DNA of 64,000 bases from Siphonodentalium dalli. Its lineage: Eukaryota > Mollusca > Scaphopoda > Gadilida > Siphonodentaliidae. The stretch spans positions 48,861,797 to 48,925,796 of the forward strand of contig CP136061.1 of NCBI GenBank assembly GCA_032622095.1. Reading direction: 5' to 3'. Shown here piece by piece: positions 60,201 to 61,123 of this stretch; position 1 is the first letter of the stretch, and each line of letters opens with the position of its first letter. Made by a program: the position numbers and the translations under genes. The notes below the pieces were generated by a model. The model was not told the DNA's origin and did not search any database. It worked only from the letters and a program-made list of their open reading frames with translations.

Positions 60201-60220
60201 GAGTCATCCGCCAATCTGAC
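6208..60220 (-). CDS. CACNA2D: alpha2/delta calcium-channel subunit, multi-exon gene (internal part)
   Basis: The alpha2/delta protein is an extracellular, membrane-anchored auxiliary subunit that promotes trafficking and gating of high-voltage-activated calcium channels. Exons 3 to 22 (54998 down to 6208) join with matching phases into 688 codons. Family landmarks appear in the expected order: LGPNGYSYAVNLNGYVMFHP, LIAPWDYY, GGLTLVYPIE, DTFYRRAIDDDRFIYEAPY, LLDDGGFLVATNH, IGRFFAYVDP, SYDYQGVC. The last three resemble vertebrate alpha2delta-1/2 more than alpha2delta-3/4. The N-terminus, the metal site of the VWA domain and the delta/GPI end lie outside the window. Two right-hand exons are tentative. 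The alternative CACHD1 is less likely because of the SYDYQGVC and IGRFF matches. Introns range from about 0.1 to 13 kb. Confidence 0.93.
6290..7572. other. Intron without recognised features
   Basis: AT-rich intron between exons 22 and 21. I see a T-run near 7249 and no exon-like or palindromic segment. Confidence 0.5.
7573..8532. mobile_element. MITE-like element with internal ~171-bp tandem units (family F)
   Basis: The left end carries aatatacgccc and the right end gggcgtata, so the ends are inverted repeats. Between them are five diverged units of about 171 bp. Each begins near aggggcataactc and runs through cggacggaacccaaattcgaac and ttatcatccggacaacaaat. Unit starts are near 7631, 7803, 7976, 8147 and 8318. 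The right end has a short ggacgccc/ggacgg repeat. I associate this family with bivalve genomes, from memory. There is no transposase. It ends about 75 bp inside the intron after exon 21. Confidence 0.7.
8608..8678 (-). CDS. CACNA2D: alpha2/delta exon 21 (IGRFF segment)
   Basis: Acceptor TTTTAACAG, donor CACAG|GTAAGC, 71 nt, phase 0 in and 2 out. It encodes IGRFFAYVDPLIMDDLVNTS followed by VYH. Vertebrate alpha2delta-1 has IGRFFGEIDP and a similar LVN-S-Y tail, so this is one of the clearest matches. The family Gly-Glu after FF is Ala-Tyr here. The exon's last 13 bases (acacatctgtgta on the coding strand) recur about 40 bp downstream in the intron, a short partial duplication beside the donor. 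Confidence 0.93.
8679..9682. other. Intron without recognised genes
   Basis: Between exons 21 and 20. A 60-codon open frame at 8752-8934 (minus) has no family match, and the phases on both sides leave no need for it. Nothing else is supported. Confidence 0.5.
9683..9854. mobile_element. Hairpin MITE, CAGTAATGC ends with TA flanks (family C copy 1)
   Basis: The ends TACAGTAATG and CATTACTGTA are inverted. Arms run through cgactccttaaccacag on the left and ctgtggttaaggagtc in related copies. This form suggests a Tc1/mariner MITE with a TA target. The copy ends 25 bp downstream of the exon 20 donor. Confidence 0.85.
9881..10029 (-). CDS. CACNA2D: alpha2/delta exon 20 (LLDDGGFL segment)
   Basis: Acceptor TTTTTAATAG, donor AGT|GTAAGT, 149 nt, phase 1 in and 0 out. 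It encodes VAGIVFNHDEILQKLVKAKE, then PCQDSEKVLCYLLDDGG, then FLVATNHDTKVFS. The family counterpart reads ...VILDDGGFLLMANHDDY. The start is fixed by phase: the single G left by exon 19 plus TT gives Val, which restores the family motif KPAVVG as KPAVAG. An internal TTTTACAG at 9992-9999 could be a weaker alternative acceptor in a different phase, which would break the junction. Confidence 0.95.
10140..10600. repeat. Degenerate family F fragments
   Basis: Segments such as gggcataactcccatcaaaa, gacctaattcgaacttggct and accaagtatcaagtaattct resemble the 7.6-8.5 kb element. They are too decayed to give ends. Confidence 0.5.
10640..10881. repeat. Minisatellite array 2, 31-33 bp units carrying a splice-donor-like core
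   Basis: Seven to eight units of the form ctgctggtttctatagatat followed by gacatacatac. On the coding strand each reads AAACCAGCAG|GTATGTATG. The exon 19 end reads TTCAAACCTGCAG|GTATGTG. The array therefore repeats the exon tail, the donor and the first intron bases, and it begins directly at the real donor. Confidence 0.93.
10882..11022 (-). CDS. CACNA2D: alpha2/delta exon 19 (before the FKPA motif)
   Basis: Acceptor ATTGCTCAG, donor GCAG|GTATGT, 141 nt, phase 1 in and 1 out. It encodes AEMIINCNNPNLPIVDERNK, then NNSRIPPIIAGKAIKIEK, then DGQTFKPA. The family has a G-LLKPAVVG motif at this junction. NNS is a possible glycosylation site. The donor has decoy copies in array 2. Confidence 0.94.
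11330..11892. repeat. Minisatellite array 3, ~39-bp units
   Basis: About 12 diverged units of gggctattctcggctatcgg, ggcccagtagtaa and acttaa. Length varies, and at least one unit is truncated (11600-11620). It ends about 20 bp from the donor of exon 18. Confidence 0.9.
11913..12016 (-). CDS. CACNA2D: alpha2/delta exon 18 (SFYKRSLD-type segment)
   Basis: Acceptor CTCTTTACAG-type region (TTTACAG), donor CTGA|GTGAGT, 104 nt, phase 2 in and 1 out. It encodes DVYLFENRRDTWKDTFYRRA followed by IDDDRFIYEAPYTL. The family has DSFYKRSLDNDNYVFTAPY here, a near residue-by-residue match. Confidence 0.95.
12255..12322 (-). repeat. 68-bp tandem duplicate of the exon 17 end and its donor
   Basis: Offset by exactly 68 bp from exon 17, this copy repeats the exon end (GGAGG...CTTGTTTATCCA-TTGA) and GTAAGTGTATTTATA. 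It keeps an intact second GTAAGT donor. It has no clear acceptor of its own. If exon 17 read through to this second donor, the first in-frame codon after the normal junction would be TAA. Confidence 0.88.
12330..12389 (-). CDS. CACNA2D: alpha2/delta exon 17 (GGLTLVYP segment)
   Basis: Acceptor CTGTTTTCAG, donor ATTGA|GTAAGT, 60 nt, phase 2 in and 2 out. It encodes KNVTSFLATVGGLTLVYPI; the junction codon with exon 18 gives Glu. The family has a VTDGGITRVYP motif here. NVT is a possible glycosylation site. The preceding intron is about 13.3 kb. Confidence 0.93.
12390..13671. other. Intron, little content
   Basis: Start of the 13.3-kb intron. A small hairpin lies at 12834-12878 (aatcaagtggtta / taaccacttgatt). 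Otherwise nothing is recognised. Confidence 0.55.
13672..13937. mobile_element. TTAA MITE, CCCTTYCATGATGG type, with two hairpins
   Basis: TTAA at both ends; left ttaacccttccatgatgg, right gtcatgaaaggtttaa. It contains two copies of the ccaatgcattctcttatata-type hairpin with the cccata-ggg core. Confidence 0.85.
14225..14580. repeat. Minisatellite array 4, ~47-bp units with C-runs
   Basis: Eight units start near 14230, 14280, 14323, 14371, 14416, 14462, 14510 and 14557. Each has gaatcctgaataccagttaa, then c-rich spacers of changing length (up to 12 C). Two unit types alternate: tagtgggtgtca and aagcaagtctca. Confidence 0.92.
14846..15830. repeat. Dispersed and tandem 42-bp repeat
   Basis: Three near-identical tandem units at 15708-15830 contain catctacaagatggctattt and atagtctgcca. 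A fourth, diverged copy lies at 14846-14885. A stretch resembling the 48.6-kb hairpin (gatacagtgtcatgtgaggt) lies at 15012. No gene is seen. Confidence 0.8.
16434..17030. mobile_element. Truncated family C end fused to a family F-like copy
   Basis: A tacagtaatgccctaaataa end starts at 16434 and breaks off near 16502. Then come two F-like units (gggccataactctgg near 16645 and 16827) and an end tatacccgccgac...gggggcataataaa. A 24-bp unit containing cggaaacccaaaaacaagcg is repeated at 16560-16625. Confidence 0.7.
17054..17174. mobile_element. Partial TTAA MITE, CCCTTTCTATGCT type
   Basis: A hairpin (gataataagttcaacaaa / tttgttgaacttaatatc) precedes a right end agcatagaaagggttaaa. The left TTAA end is missing. 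Confidence 0.75.
17925..18003. mobile_element. Second partial copy of the CCCTTTCTATGCT MITE
   Basis: aacttaatatctgaacattt through agcatagaaagggttaaa matches the right half of the copy at 17054-17174 almost base for base, including the following aatcactcaacccaggtt. Confidence 0.8.
18369..18730. mobile_element. Diverged hAT-like MITE (family D copy 1)
   Basis: It has palindromic blocks aattatcccctggggacctc and agaatgaggtctccagaggg, with gcctaagcagaatgagg inside. The ends are decayed and no target duplication is clear. Confidence 0.65.
19168..21787. repeat. Nested satellite with higher-order structure and terminal inverted repeats
   Basis: About 15 units of ~162 bp, each with aagatggctgctggcggcca, tgaccccaaaatgactcgtt and ggtacgacctgtagcccgtg. 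A distinct type B unit (gaaatccaagatggccgctg, ttgtccgaatg) starts at about 19767, 20414, 21060 and 21545. The first three are 647 and 646 bp apart, a four-unit higher-order period; the last gap (485 bp) is three units. The block begins tagctcaactt and ends aagttgagcta, with a short terminal hairpin at 21756-21787. Confidence 0.93.
21681..21744. repeat. CA microsatellite and GACG short repeat
   Basis: acacacgcacacacgcacac continues, followed by ggacgacggacgac, at the right end of the nested satellite. Confidence 0.95.
22053..23354. other. Intron; one inverted repeat
   Basis: Only a loose palindrome at 22888-22950 (cctcgtgat / atcacgagg) is seen. No coding match is supported for the open frames at 22979-23275. 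Confidence 0.5.
23355..23545. mobile_element. Fold-back MITE (family G copy 1)
   Basis: Left acatggacgtttactttgtt and gcatttcatggagtatgg are inverted relative to right ccatattccacggaatgcaa and tcaacatccat. The copy at 49110-49325 shares both ends. Confidence 0.7.
23704..24756. other. Intron without recognised features
   Basis: Mixed AT-rich sequence. I see no repeat structure or exon. Confidence 0.5.
24757..25183. mobile_element. Rearranged TTAA MITE, CATGATGGGAGCT type, with three to four hairpins
   Basis: Left ttaaccctgggcctttcatg, right ccagtcatggatggttaa. Hairpins lie near 24811-24880, 24907-24977 and 25066-25137, with a half hairpin at 25010. Two copies appear fused in tandem: aatttcaggaagctc occurs at both 24991 and 25153. 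Confidence 0.82.
25337..25527. mobile_element. Family C hairpin MITE copy 3
   Basis: Ends tacagtaatgccctaaataa and tttagggtattactgta. Long arms (ttatgggtaacttttcaaga / tgaaaaattaccaataattc) surround a gccattca-cgggaatggc centre. Confidence 0.9.
25712..26161 (-). CDS. CACNA2D: alpha2/delta exon 16, Thr-rich and N-glycosylation-rich insertion
   Basis: Acceptor TTTTTCATACAG, donor CAGAG|GTATAT, 450 nt, phase 2 in and 2 out; both phases fit the neighbours. It starts ESTSTETPTTTTQTTTEKST, contains WDDTLAFLGDIISKLDRG, then a block of GNDT-type repeats, and ends KKFKLDEEFFQNYKLGQ. The end matches the family's ELVQNYW region. In the vertebrate proteins I know, the flanking segments are nearly adjacent, so about 130 residues are extra. 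I count nine N-X-S/T sequons. At DNA level the repeats are ggtgtcatttcc variants, an exonic minisatellite. A mucin-like extracellular linker is the likely role. Confidence 0.9.
26257..26600. mobile_element. TTAA MITE, CCCTTTACCCAACA type, two hairpins
   Basis: TTAA to TTAA, 344 bp. Left ttaaccctttacccaacaaa, right tctgttgggtaaagggttaa. The hairpins are in opposite orientation. The element ends 95 bp upstream of the exon 16 acceptor. The central AT spacer is shorter than in the 400-bp copies. Confidence 0.93.
27348..27705. mobile_element. hAT-like MITE (family D copy 2), carries an empty TTAA site
   Basis: Palindromic blocks gcagaatgaggtcatcagag, caccaaattcaccctctggg and agaatgaggtccacagaggg. 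At 27545-27548 it has gaaacTTAAcag, the same place where the copy at 42.5-43.3 kb is interrupted by a TTAA MITE. Confidence 0.75.
27706..29029. other. Intron without recognised features
   Basis: No repeats, palindromes or exons are seen, apart from a short gtaaattagac/ttactgg stretch around 28210-28290 with weak inverted symmetry. Confidence 0.5.
29030..30640. repeat. Minisatellite array 6, 43-bp self-folding units
   Basis: About 37 units: gattgattatttatttatta, then tctatatatctggagatata, then tca. A shorter unit lacking the fold (ends tatacctg) is interspersed at about 29230-29580. Variants tctgga and tccgga occur in runs. The core atatatc-tgga-gatatat is a small inverted repeat in each unit. 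Confidence 0.96.
30683..30894. repeat. Three tandem 68-bp units
   Basis: Copies start at 30691, 30759 and 30827. Each has aaaacattatctgtgtttcc, tctaacgcgcactgtcctgt and ccagaacgcccgaataaaat. They differ by a single base (tgtcc versus tgccc), which indicates a recent expansion. Confidence 0.95.
31905..32004 (-). CDS. CACNA2D: alpha2/delta exon 15
   Basis: Acceptor TATTTTACAG, donor CTCAG|GTATGT, 100 nt, phase 1 in and 2 out. It encodes DSPEKKDLLNNLHLDCKAAR followed by MVSNSRRDFTSL. The family counterpart is the NPSCNADLINRVLLDA segment. The phase 2 end plus the first C of exon 16 gives Ser. No repeat abuts this donor. Confidence 0.88.
32400..32535. mobile_element. hAT-like MITE fragment (family D copy 3)
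   Basis: Inverted blocks aatgaggtccacataggatg and accctctggggacctcattc; ends not preserved. Confidence 0.65.
32560..34240. repeat. Minisatellite array 8, 31-bp units
   Basis: About 53 units of atggttatgagcctggatgt followed by cccattaggct. One position alternates between gagcc and gggcc, giving long two-state strings. Single-base variants (tgtctcatt, ctatgttat) recur. A decayed tail reaches about 34330. Confidence 0.96.
34511..34661. mobile_element. Intact hAT-like hairpin MITE (family D copy 4) with target duplication
   Basis: Ends caagccttgaaatag and ctatttcaaggcttg. It is flanked by GTCGTCGC at 34503-34510 and 34662-34669. The 151-bp body is an almost perfect hairpin. Its right end is 86 bp from exon 14. 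Confidence 0.94.
34748..34836 (-). CDS. CACNA2D: alpha2/delta exon 14
   Basis: Acceptor GTATTTCAG, donor CTAT|GTATGT, 89 nt, phase 2 in and 1 out. It encodes DYYDGMTSHHNLTGTTEDII followed by SAYKRNPSL. It continues LIAPW from exon 13, as in the family's FIAPRDYC. NLT is a possible glycosylation site. Two other phase 1 donors upstream (A|GTGCTT and A|GTCTAT) would shorten the exon; the chosen one has the best consensus. Confidence 0.87.
35551..35608 (-). CDS. CACNA2D: alpha2/delta exon 13 (LIAP segment)
   Basis: Acceptor TATTATAG, donor CCTTG|GTGAGA, 58 nt, phase 1 in and 2 out. It encodes IDFCEGETDLKLAKLIAP, and the split codon with exon 14 gives Trp. The family has YTFIAP before DYC. Confidence 0.87.
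35965..36060. mobile_element. Half of a TTAA MITE, CATGATGG type
   Basis: A right half only: gggagactcgcatatata, then gcagctcccgtcatgatagg and gttaa. Confidence 0.75.
36383..36453 (-). CDS. CACNA2D: alpha2/delta exon 12 (VLPDY segment)
   Basis: Acceptor GATTTCAG, donor TTCA|GTATGT, 71 nt, phase 2 in and 1 out. It encodes VGMVLPDYANSSLVYGDPDT followed by GHF. The family has SLALVLPTYSF here. NSS is a possible glycosylation site. Confidence 0.92.
36705..36938. mobile_element. TTAA MITE, CCCTTTGAGTGCCAGG type, one hairpin
   Basis: Ends ttaaccctttgagtgccagg and cctggcactcaaagggttaa form 20-bp perfect inverted repeats. Inside is a single 68-nt hairpin at 36756-36825 and a gccgataatatcggc palindrome. 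A near-identical copy lies at 58372-58614. Confidence 0.95.
37242..37303 (-). CDS. CACNA2D: alpha2/delta exon 11
   Basis: Acceptor AATTTCAG, donor TTTAG|GTGAGT, 62 nt, phase 0 in and 2 out. It encodes RHMYKSTRTYAFTGIGNSTF. The family has ERYIDKGNRTYTWTPVNGT here. NST is a possible glycosylation site. Confidence 0.92.
37304..38783. other. Intron without recognised elements
   Basis: A short stretch at 37540-37620 (cacttctccctaggacaaaa) resembles the ends of the 40.7-kb hAT-like element. The rest shows nothing I can name. An open frame at 37981-38181 has no match. Confidence 0.5.
38784..38855 (-). CDS. CACNA2D: alpha2/delta exon 10
   Basis: Acceptor CTTCTTCCAG, donor GATGAG|GTATGT, 72 nt, phase 0 both sides. 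It encodes IRQKMILQLTQTVREAGYVI followed by APDE. The family has VEIRNKMIDGE at this place. Confidence 0.92.
39495..39894. mobile_element. Palindromic element with TATATGACCCGCCATA ends (family M), hosting the 68-nt hairpin
   Basis: Left arm tatatgacccgccatatcaa and atccagtcgtaagtcggga; right arm tcccgacttacgactggatt and tgatatggcgggtcacatat. The arms are about 41 bp and almost perfect. Inside, at 39769-39838, is the same hairpin found in the TTAA MITEs, with a degraded partner to the left. The ends are unrelated to TTAACCCTTT. Confidence 0.88.
40420..40600. repeat. Long imperfect hairpin
   Basis: Left arm ggtttcgtggttttagagct and acaggtcaaagttctgg; right arm ccagaactttgacctgtag and cactaaaaccacgaaacc, with atatgg/ccatat inner arms. 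A short direct repeat (gggctggatgaatc) follows. Probably a fold-back element. Confidence 0.85.
40689..41592. mobile_element. 904-bp hAT-like non-autonomous element with 8-bp target duplications
   Basis: Ends CAGGGACCATCC and GGCTGGTCCCTG, flanked by ATCAAATA at 40681-40688 and 41593-41600. Subterminal repeats of ttcagggcgaagt type point inward from both ends. There is no open frame of transposase size. A fragment of the same family lies at 57270-57405. Confidence 0.93.
41714..41785 (-). CDS. CACNA2D: alpha2/delta exon 9
   Basis: Acceptor AATTTATAG, donor GACTTG|GTGAGA, 72 nt, phase 0 both sides. It encodes TKFDKDPPNVDLLEIEIDDE followed by VKDL. The family has EPVTLDFLDAELEND here. Confidence 0.92.
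42049..42280. mobile_element. TTAA MITE, GGAGCTGC type, one full and one shortened hairpin
   Basis: TTAA at both ends; right end gctccagtcatgaaagggtt. The first hairpin (42089-42145) lacks its core. The second is complete. Confidence 0.82.
42411..42485 (-). CDS. CACNA2D: alpha2/delta exon 8 (PNGY...NGYV Cache segment)
   Basis: Acceptor TTTTCAG, donor GCACAG|GTAAAA, 75 nt, phase 0 both sides. It encodes LGPNGYSYAVNLNGYVMFHP followed by KLKAQ. The family has [20 protein letters not shown], a very strong match. Confidence 0.96.
42550..43305. mobile_element. hAT-like MITE (family D copy 5) interrupted by a TTAA MITE
   Basis: Left part (ccttgaaatagcatgtctgt to gaaactgaag) and right part (cagaagggaaaa to gcagaatgaggtccccagag) flank the TTAA element at 42785-43184. 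The sequence across the gap lines up with the uninterrupted copy at 27.35-27.7 kb. The far right end is missing. Confidence 0.82.
42785..43184. mobile_element. TTAA MITE, CCCTTTACCCAACA type, nested insertion
   Basis: 400 bp TTAA to TTAA, with ends ttaaccctttacccaacaaa and tgttgggtaaagggttaa. Two opposed 68-nt hairpins at about 42937-43007 and 43085-43156, separated by an A/T-rich spacer. Confidence 0.95.
43573..43650 (-). CDS. CACNA2D: alpha2/delta exon 7 (ILGVMGIDV segment)
   Basis: Acceptor CACTTTCAG, donor CGTCAG|GTTAGT, 78 nt, phase 0 both sides. It encodes SNQTILGVMGIDVATSELEK followed by HTPIRQ. The family has [20 protein letters not shown], which fixes the assignment. NQT is a possible glycosylation site. 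Confidence 0.96.
43704..43965. mobile_element. TTAA MITE, CATGATGGGAGCT type, two hairpins
   Basis: 262 bp. Left ttaacctttcatgatgggag, right ccagtcatggaagggttaa. The second hairpin shows paired changes (ctctcatatat with atatatgagag). It ends 54 bp upstream of exon 7. Confidence 0.9.
44601..44657 (-). CDS. CACNA2D: alpha2/delta exon 6
   Basis: Acceptor CGTTTGTAG, donor GGAGCC|GTGAGT, 57 nt, phase 0 both sides. It encodes GLGMITTVTLPVYNRTMGA. The family has LGLVITGTLPVFN. NRT is a possible glycosylation site. Confidence 0.94.
44658..45466. other. Intron without recognised features
   Basis: AT-rich; nothing identified. Confidence 0.5.
45467..45568. mobile_element. Family C MITE copy 4, short deleted form
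   Basis: Ends tacagtaatgctctaaataa and tttagggcattacagta, with only the terminal arms kept. Confidence 0.88.
46032..46271. mobile_element. TTAA MITE, CCCTTTCTATRCT type
   Basis: Left gtaaccctttctttactaaa, right attcagtatagaaagggtta. The left TTAA is mutated to GTAA. Confidence 0.78.
46991..47278. mobile_element. TTAA MITE, CCCTTTCTATRCT type, with a central hairpin
   Basis: Left ttaaacctttctatgctaga, right ttcagtatagaaagggttaa. The hairpin ttcagataataagttcaaca / tgttgaacttattatctgaa is nearly perfect. Confidence 0.88.
47327..47543. mobile_element. Family C hairpin MITE copy 5, near-perfect palindrome
   Basis: About 105-bp arms meeting at gctctcactgagagc. Ends tacactaatgccataaataa and tttagagcattactgta. 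Confidence 0.95.
47544..48624. other. Intron without recognised features
   Basis: An open frame at 48147-48353 has no match. No repeats were recognised. Confidence 0.5.
48625..48764. repeat. Near-perfect 140-bp hairpin (family J)
   Basis: gttacgggacgcttagtggt through caatattaggc is mirrored by gcctaatattg through aagcgtcccgtaac, with a small loop aggctacggcctt. Arms of about 62 bp show essentially no mismatch. Confidence 0.95.
48863..49018. mobile_element. MITE with GAATGTAGAT ends (family K)
   Basis: Left gaatgtagatcgagagtgtt and ttattgaggggcatggc; right gccatacccctcaataaaac and acactcaatctacattc. Inner arms agtgtgaacc/ggttcacac. Confidence 0.88.
49110..49325. mobile_element. Fold-back MITE (family G copy 2)
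   Basis: tccatagagtatggatgcaa on the left mirrors ccatactccattaaacaca on the right, and the right end tgttttaataaacatcca-type sequence matches the 23.4-kb copy in inverse orientation. Confidence 0.65.
49431..49831. mobile_element. TTAA MITE, CCCTTTACCCAACA type, full length
   Basis: 401 bp with two opposed 68-nt hairpins (about 49584-49653 and 49733-49802). Its internal left segment (cagcctaaaatatcttcggt) is shared by all full copies. Confidence 0.95.
49832..51178. other. Intron without recognised features
   Basis: AT-rich. The open frame at 49923-50147 has no match. No repeat was seen. Confidence 0.5.
51179..51262 (-). CDS. CACNA2D: alpha2/delta exon 5 (EYLDVLGRP-type segment)
   Basis: Acceptor GCTCTCTTAAAG, donor CAAATG|GTACAT, 84 nt, phase 0 both sides. 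It encodes EYIPVLSRPQVIQNAKYFEW followed by GNIYFDQM. The family has EYLDVLGRPMV and WTNVYLDALEL, so this is the link between VWA and Cache. The donor is non-optimal (GTACAT), but phase and homology support it. Confidence 0.92.
51375..51516. mobile_element. Family C MITE copy 6, one arm shortened
   Basis: Ends tacagtaatgctctaaataa and ttagggcattactgta; the left arm is cut after ctccttaa. Confidence 0.88.
52032..52225. mobile_element. Family C MITE copy 7
   Basis: Ends tacagtaatgccctaaataa and tcaaggcattactgta; arms continuous apart from a centre deletion. Confidence 0.9.
53276..53491. mobile_element. Family C MITE copy 8, near-perfect palindrome
   Basis: Arms meet at gctctcaccgagagc. Ends acagtaatgctctaaacaat and gtttagagcattactgta. 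The same substitution (ATTATTTAG to ATTGTTTAG) is present in both arms. Confidence 0.93.
53821..53885 (-). CDS. CACNA2D: alpha2/delta exon 4 (end of the VWA region)
   Basis: Acceptor TTACTCACAG, putative donor TTTCTG|GTTTTT, 65 nt, phase 1 in and 0 out. It encodes VYFGSFKKANGEIRTPGIQF followed by L. The family has YYYEIPSIGAIRINTQ before EYLDVL. The acceptor and the phase link to exon 3 are good. The GTTTTT donor is weak; it is the only one I see that keeps the frame into exon 5, so a small extra exon cannot be ruled out. Confidence 0.7.
54431..54831. mobile_element. TTAA MITE, CCCTTTACCCAACA type, full length, reverse orientation
   Basis: 401 bp. It is the reverse complement of the copy at 49431-49831 apart from scattered changes. 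It ends 43 bp from the exon 3 boundary, inside the following intron. Confidence 0.95.
54875..54998 (-). CDS. CACNA2D: alpha2/delta exon 3 (late VWA region)
   Basis: Acceptor GCATTATTTCAG, donor AATTG|GTAAAT, 124 nt, phase 0 in and 1 out. It encodes HSIYGEDIYDLISFDPHGIV, then ANCLDSCTALNNGKLFKF, then TEIG. The end resembles the family's MACENKGYYYEIP (Cys, then NNG or NKG). The first half has no clear counterpart, so the VWA tail is longer or more diverged than in vertebrates. Confidence 0.75.
55109..55134. repeat. Poly-G run of 26
   Basis: Uninterrupted G on the plus strand (poly-C in the transcript), two bases from a GTAC that would be the donor of the tentative exon 2. Confidence 0.98.
55138..55172 (-). 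CDS. Tentative 35-nt alpha2/delta micro-exon 2
   Basis: Acceptor GAACTCAG, donor GACGAG|GTACCC, phase 1 in and 0 out. It encodes MLHGYIPNVDE and fits exon 3 in phase. I cannot align the peptide firmly, and the pyrimidine tract is poor. Confidence 0.35.
55221..55681. mobile_element. hAT-like MITE (family D copy 6), composite
   Basis: Ends caagcctgagtttagtg and cactaaactcagacttg. Flanks tagtcatt (55213-55220) and tagtcata (55682-55689) agree at 7 of 8 positions. It contains two inner hairpins and the unique spacer also seen at 18.4 and 27.4 kb. Confidence 0.85.
55690..56367. other. Intron without recognised features
   Basis: The open frame at 56045-56251 has no match. Confidence 0.5.
56376..56617. 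mobile_element. hAT-like hairpin MITE (family D copy 7) with target duplication
   Basis: Ends caagccttgaaatagtg and cactatttcaaggcttg. TTTAGTGG flanks at 56368-56375 and 56618-56625. It holds two adjacent inner palindromes. Confidence 0.95.
56626..57269. other. Intron or flank without recognised features
   Basis: Nothing identified. Confidence 0.5.
57270..57405. mobile_element. Left-end fragment of the 904-bp hAT-like family
   Basis: cagggaccagcctagggctg, then attttcagggcgaagtgact, match the left end of the element at 40689. The next 120 bp (through aaatgatgaaacaatggttc) also align. No right end is present. Confidence 0.85.
57591..57930. repeat. 79-bp direct duplication plus a diverged third copy
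   Basis: cacttccaatgcgctatttc starts at 57591 and again at 57670, identical over the unit. A diverged copy (aaagcgctgtttcaaaatcc) lies near 57862. Confidence 0.92.
58372..58614. mobile_element. TTAA MITE, CCCTTTGAGTGCCAGG type, second copy
   Basis: Ends ttaaccctttgagtgccagg and cctggcactcaaagggttaa. Nearly identical to 36705-36938, differing mainly in the length of the T-run after the hairpin. Confidence 0.95.
58866..59548. mobile_element. 683-bp element with 15-bp inverted ends
   Basis: atcataggtgccgac at the left and gtcggcacctatgat at the right. Inside, 59392-59455 is a separate hairpin (tggattcaaaatgacttaca / tgtaagtccttttgaatcca type). Superfamily unknown; no long open frame. Confidence 0.75.
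60085..60220 (-). CDS. CACNA2D: Tentative alpha2/delta exon 1 of this window (VWA strand with TD motif)
   Basis: The open segment encodes DDSFNIFLLITDKNISTHLT, then NKLGGVGQPVVTIYLIVIVA. The family VWA domain has NKIIMLFTDGGEERAQEIF and then VRVFTFSVG, so the pattern of two hydrophobic strands around TD is right. The acceptor is either CAAAG (60221-60222) or GTCAG a few bases later. The donor TATG|GTCTTT is weak. The phase would fit exon 2. TDG is TDK here, so metal coordination by this loop may differ. Confidence 0.45.
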
Positions 60221-60710
60221 CTTTGCACAGTAATTAAGTAACCCTGCAAGATAGAGTTTTCCCCCTTGTTATGCTATTGTGATCAAAGGTACGCAAACCA
60301 GAGCGCAATACAGTTTGACAAGCGTTGTATATTGCCATGTTTAAATTATTGTGCCCGATATTAAAATCATATCAATATATATATCATTCTAGGTAATCCC
60401 TATATGATGTACAATGTCATAATTTGTCATTCTTAATATCAGATTAAATTAGTCTATATCCATTACAAAATTCTCCCTACATTTTCTGGACCTGGTACAG
60501 CTGCCTGGTAAGGTATAATAAACCATGCTTACTATGGCAGAACGAGATAAAAAAAAAATAAAAAAAATCCTCGCTCCCTCATTGATTTAAAAACAAAATT
60601 GCCTGAGAATCAAATATCTTTTTGTTGTTGGCCTAACACATAGGTTTTCCTGCATGCTCCATTCTCAATGAAATTGTTTATTGTGAAATGTCCCAGTCGT
60701 CAAATTGTCA

Positions 60711-61123
60711 TTAACCCTTTACCCAACAAACCGGCCAAAAACGCCCAAATAAAGCTTCAACAGCCTAAAATATCTTCGGTCTGTCTCAATAACACCATAC
60801 AAATATGGATATCATTGGAACCGGTTCATTGACCACATTGTGATGGTTACAGTTATGCCCTGTGCCAATGCATTATCTTATATATGCGAGTCGACCATAG
60901 GTCACCTCGCATATATAAGAGAATGCATTGGCCTAAAAAAAATCTTTTTTTAATACTTTTTACCATTTTTTCTTACAACAATTTTATAATTTTTTCTACA
61001 TTTTTATCATTTTTAATATGTTAAGCCAATGCATTCTCTTATATATGCGAGGCGACTTATGGTCGACTCGCATATATAAGAGAATGCATTGGCACAGGGC
61101 CGTTCTGTTGGGTAAAGGGTTAA
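60711..61123. mobile_element. TTAA MITE, CCCTTTACCCAACA type, inserted in the 0.6-kb repeat
   Basis: 413 bp, ends ttaaccctttacccaacaaa and tgttgggtaaagggttaa, two opposed hairpins. The flanks rejoin in the uninterrupted repeat copy near 61715-61745. Confidence 0.93.
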
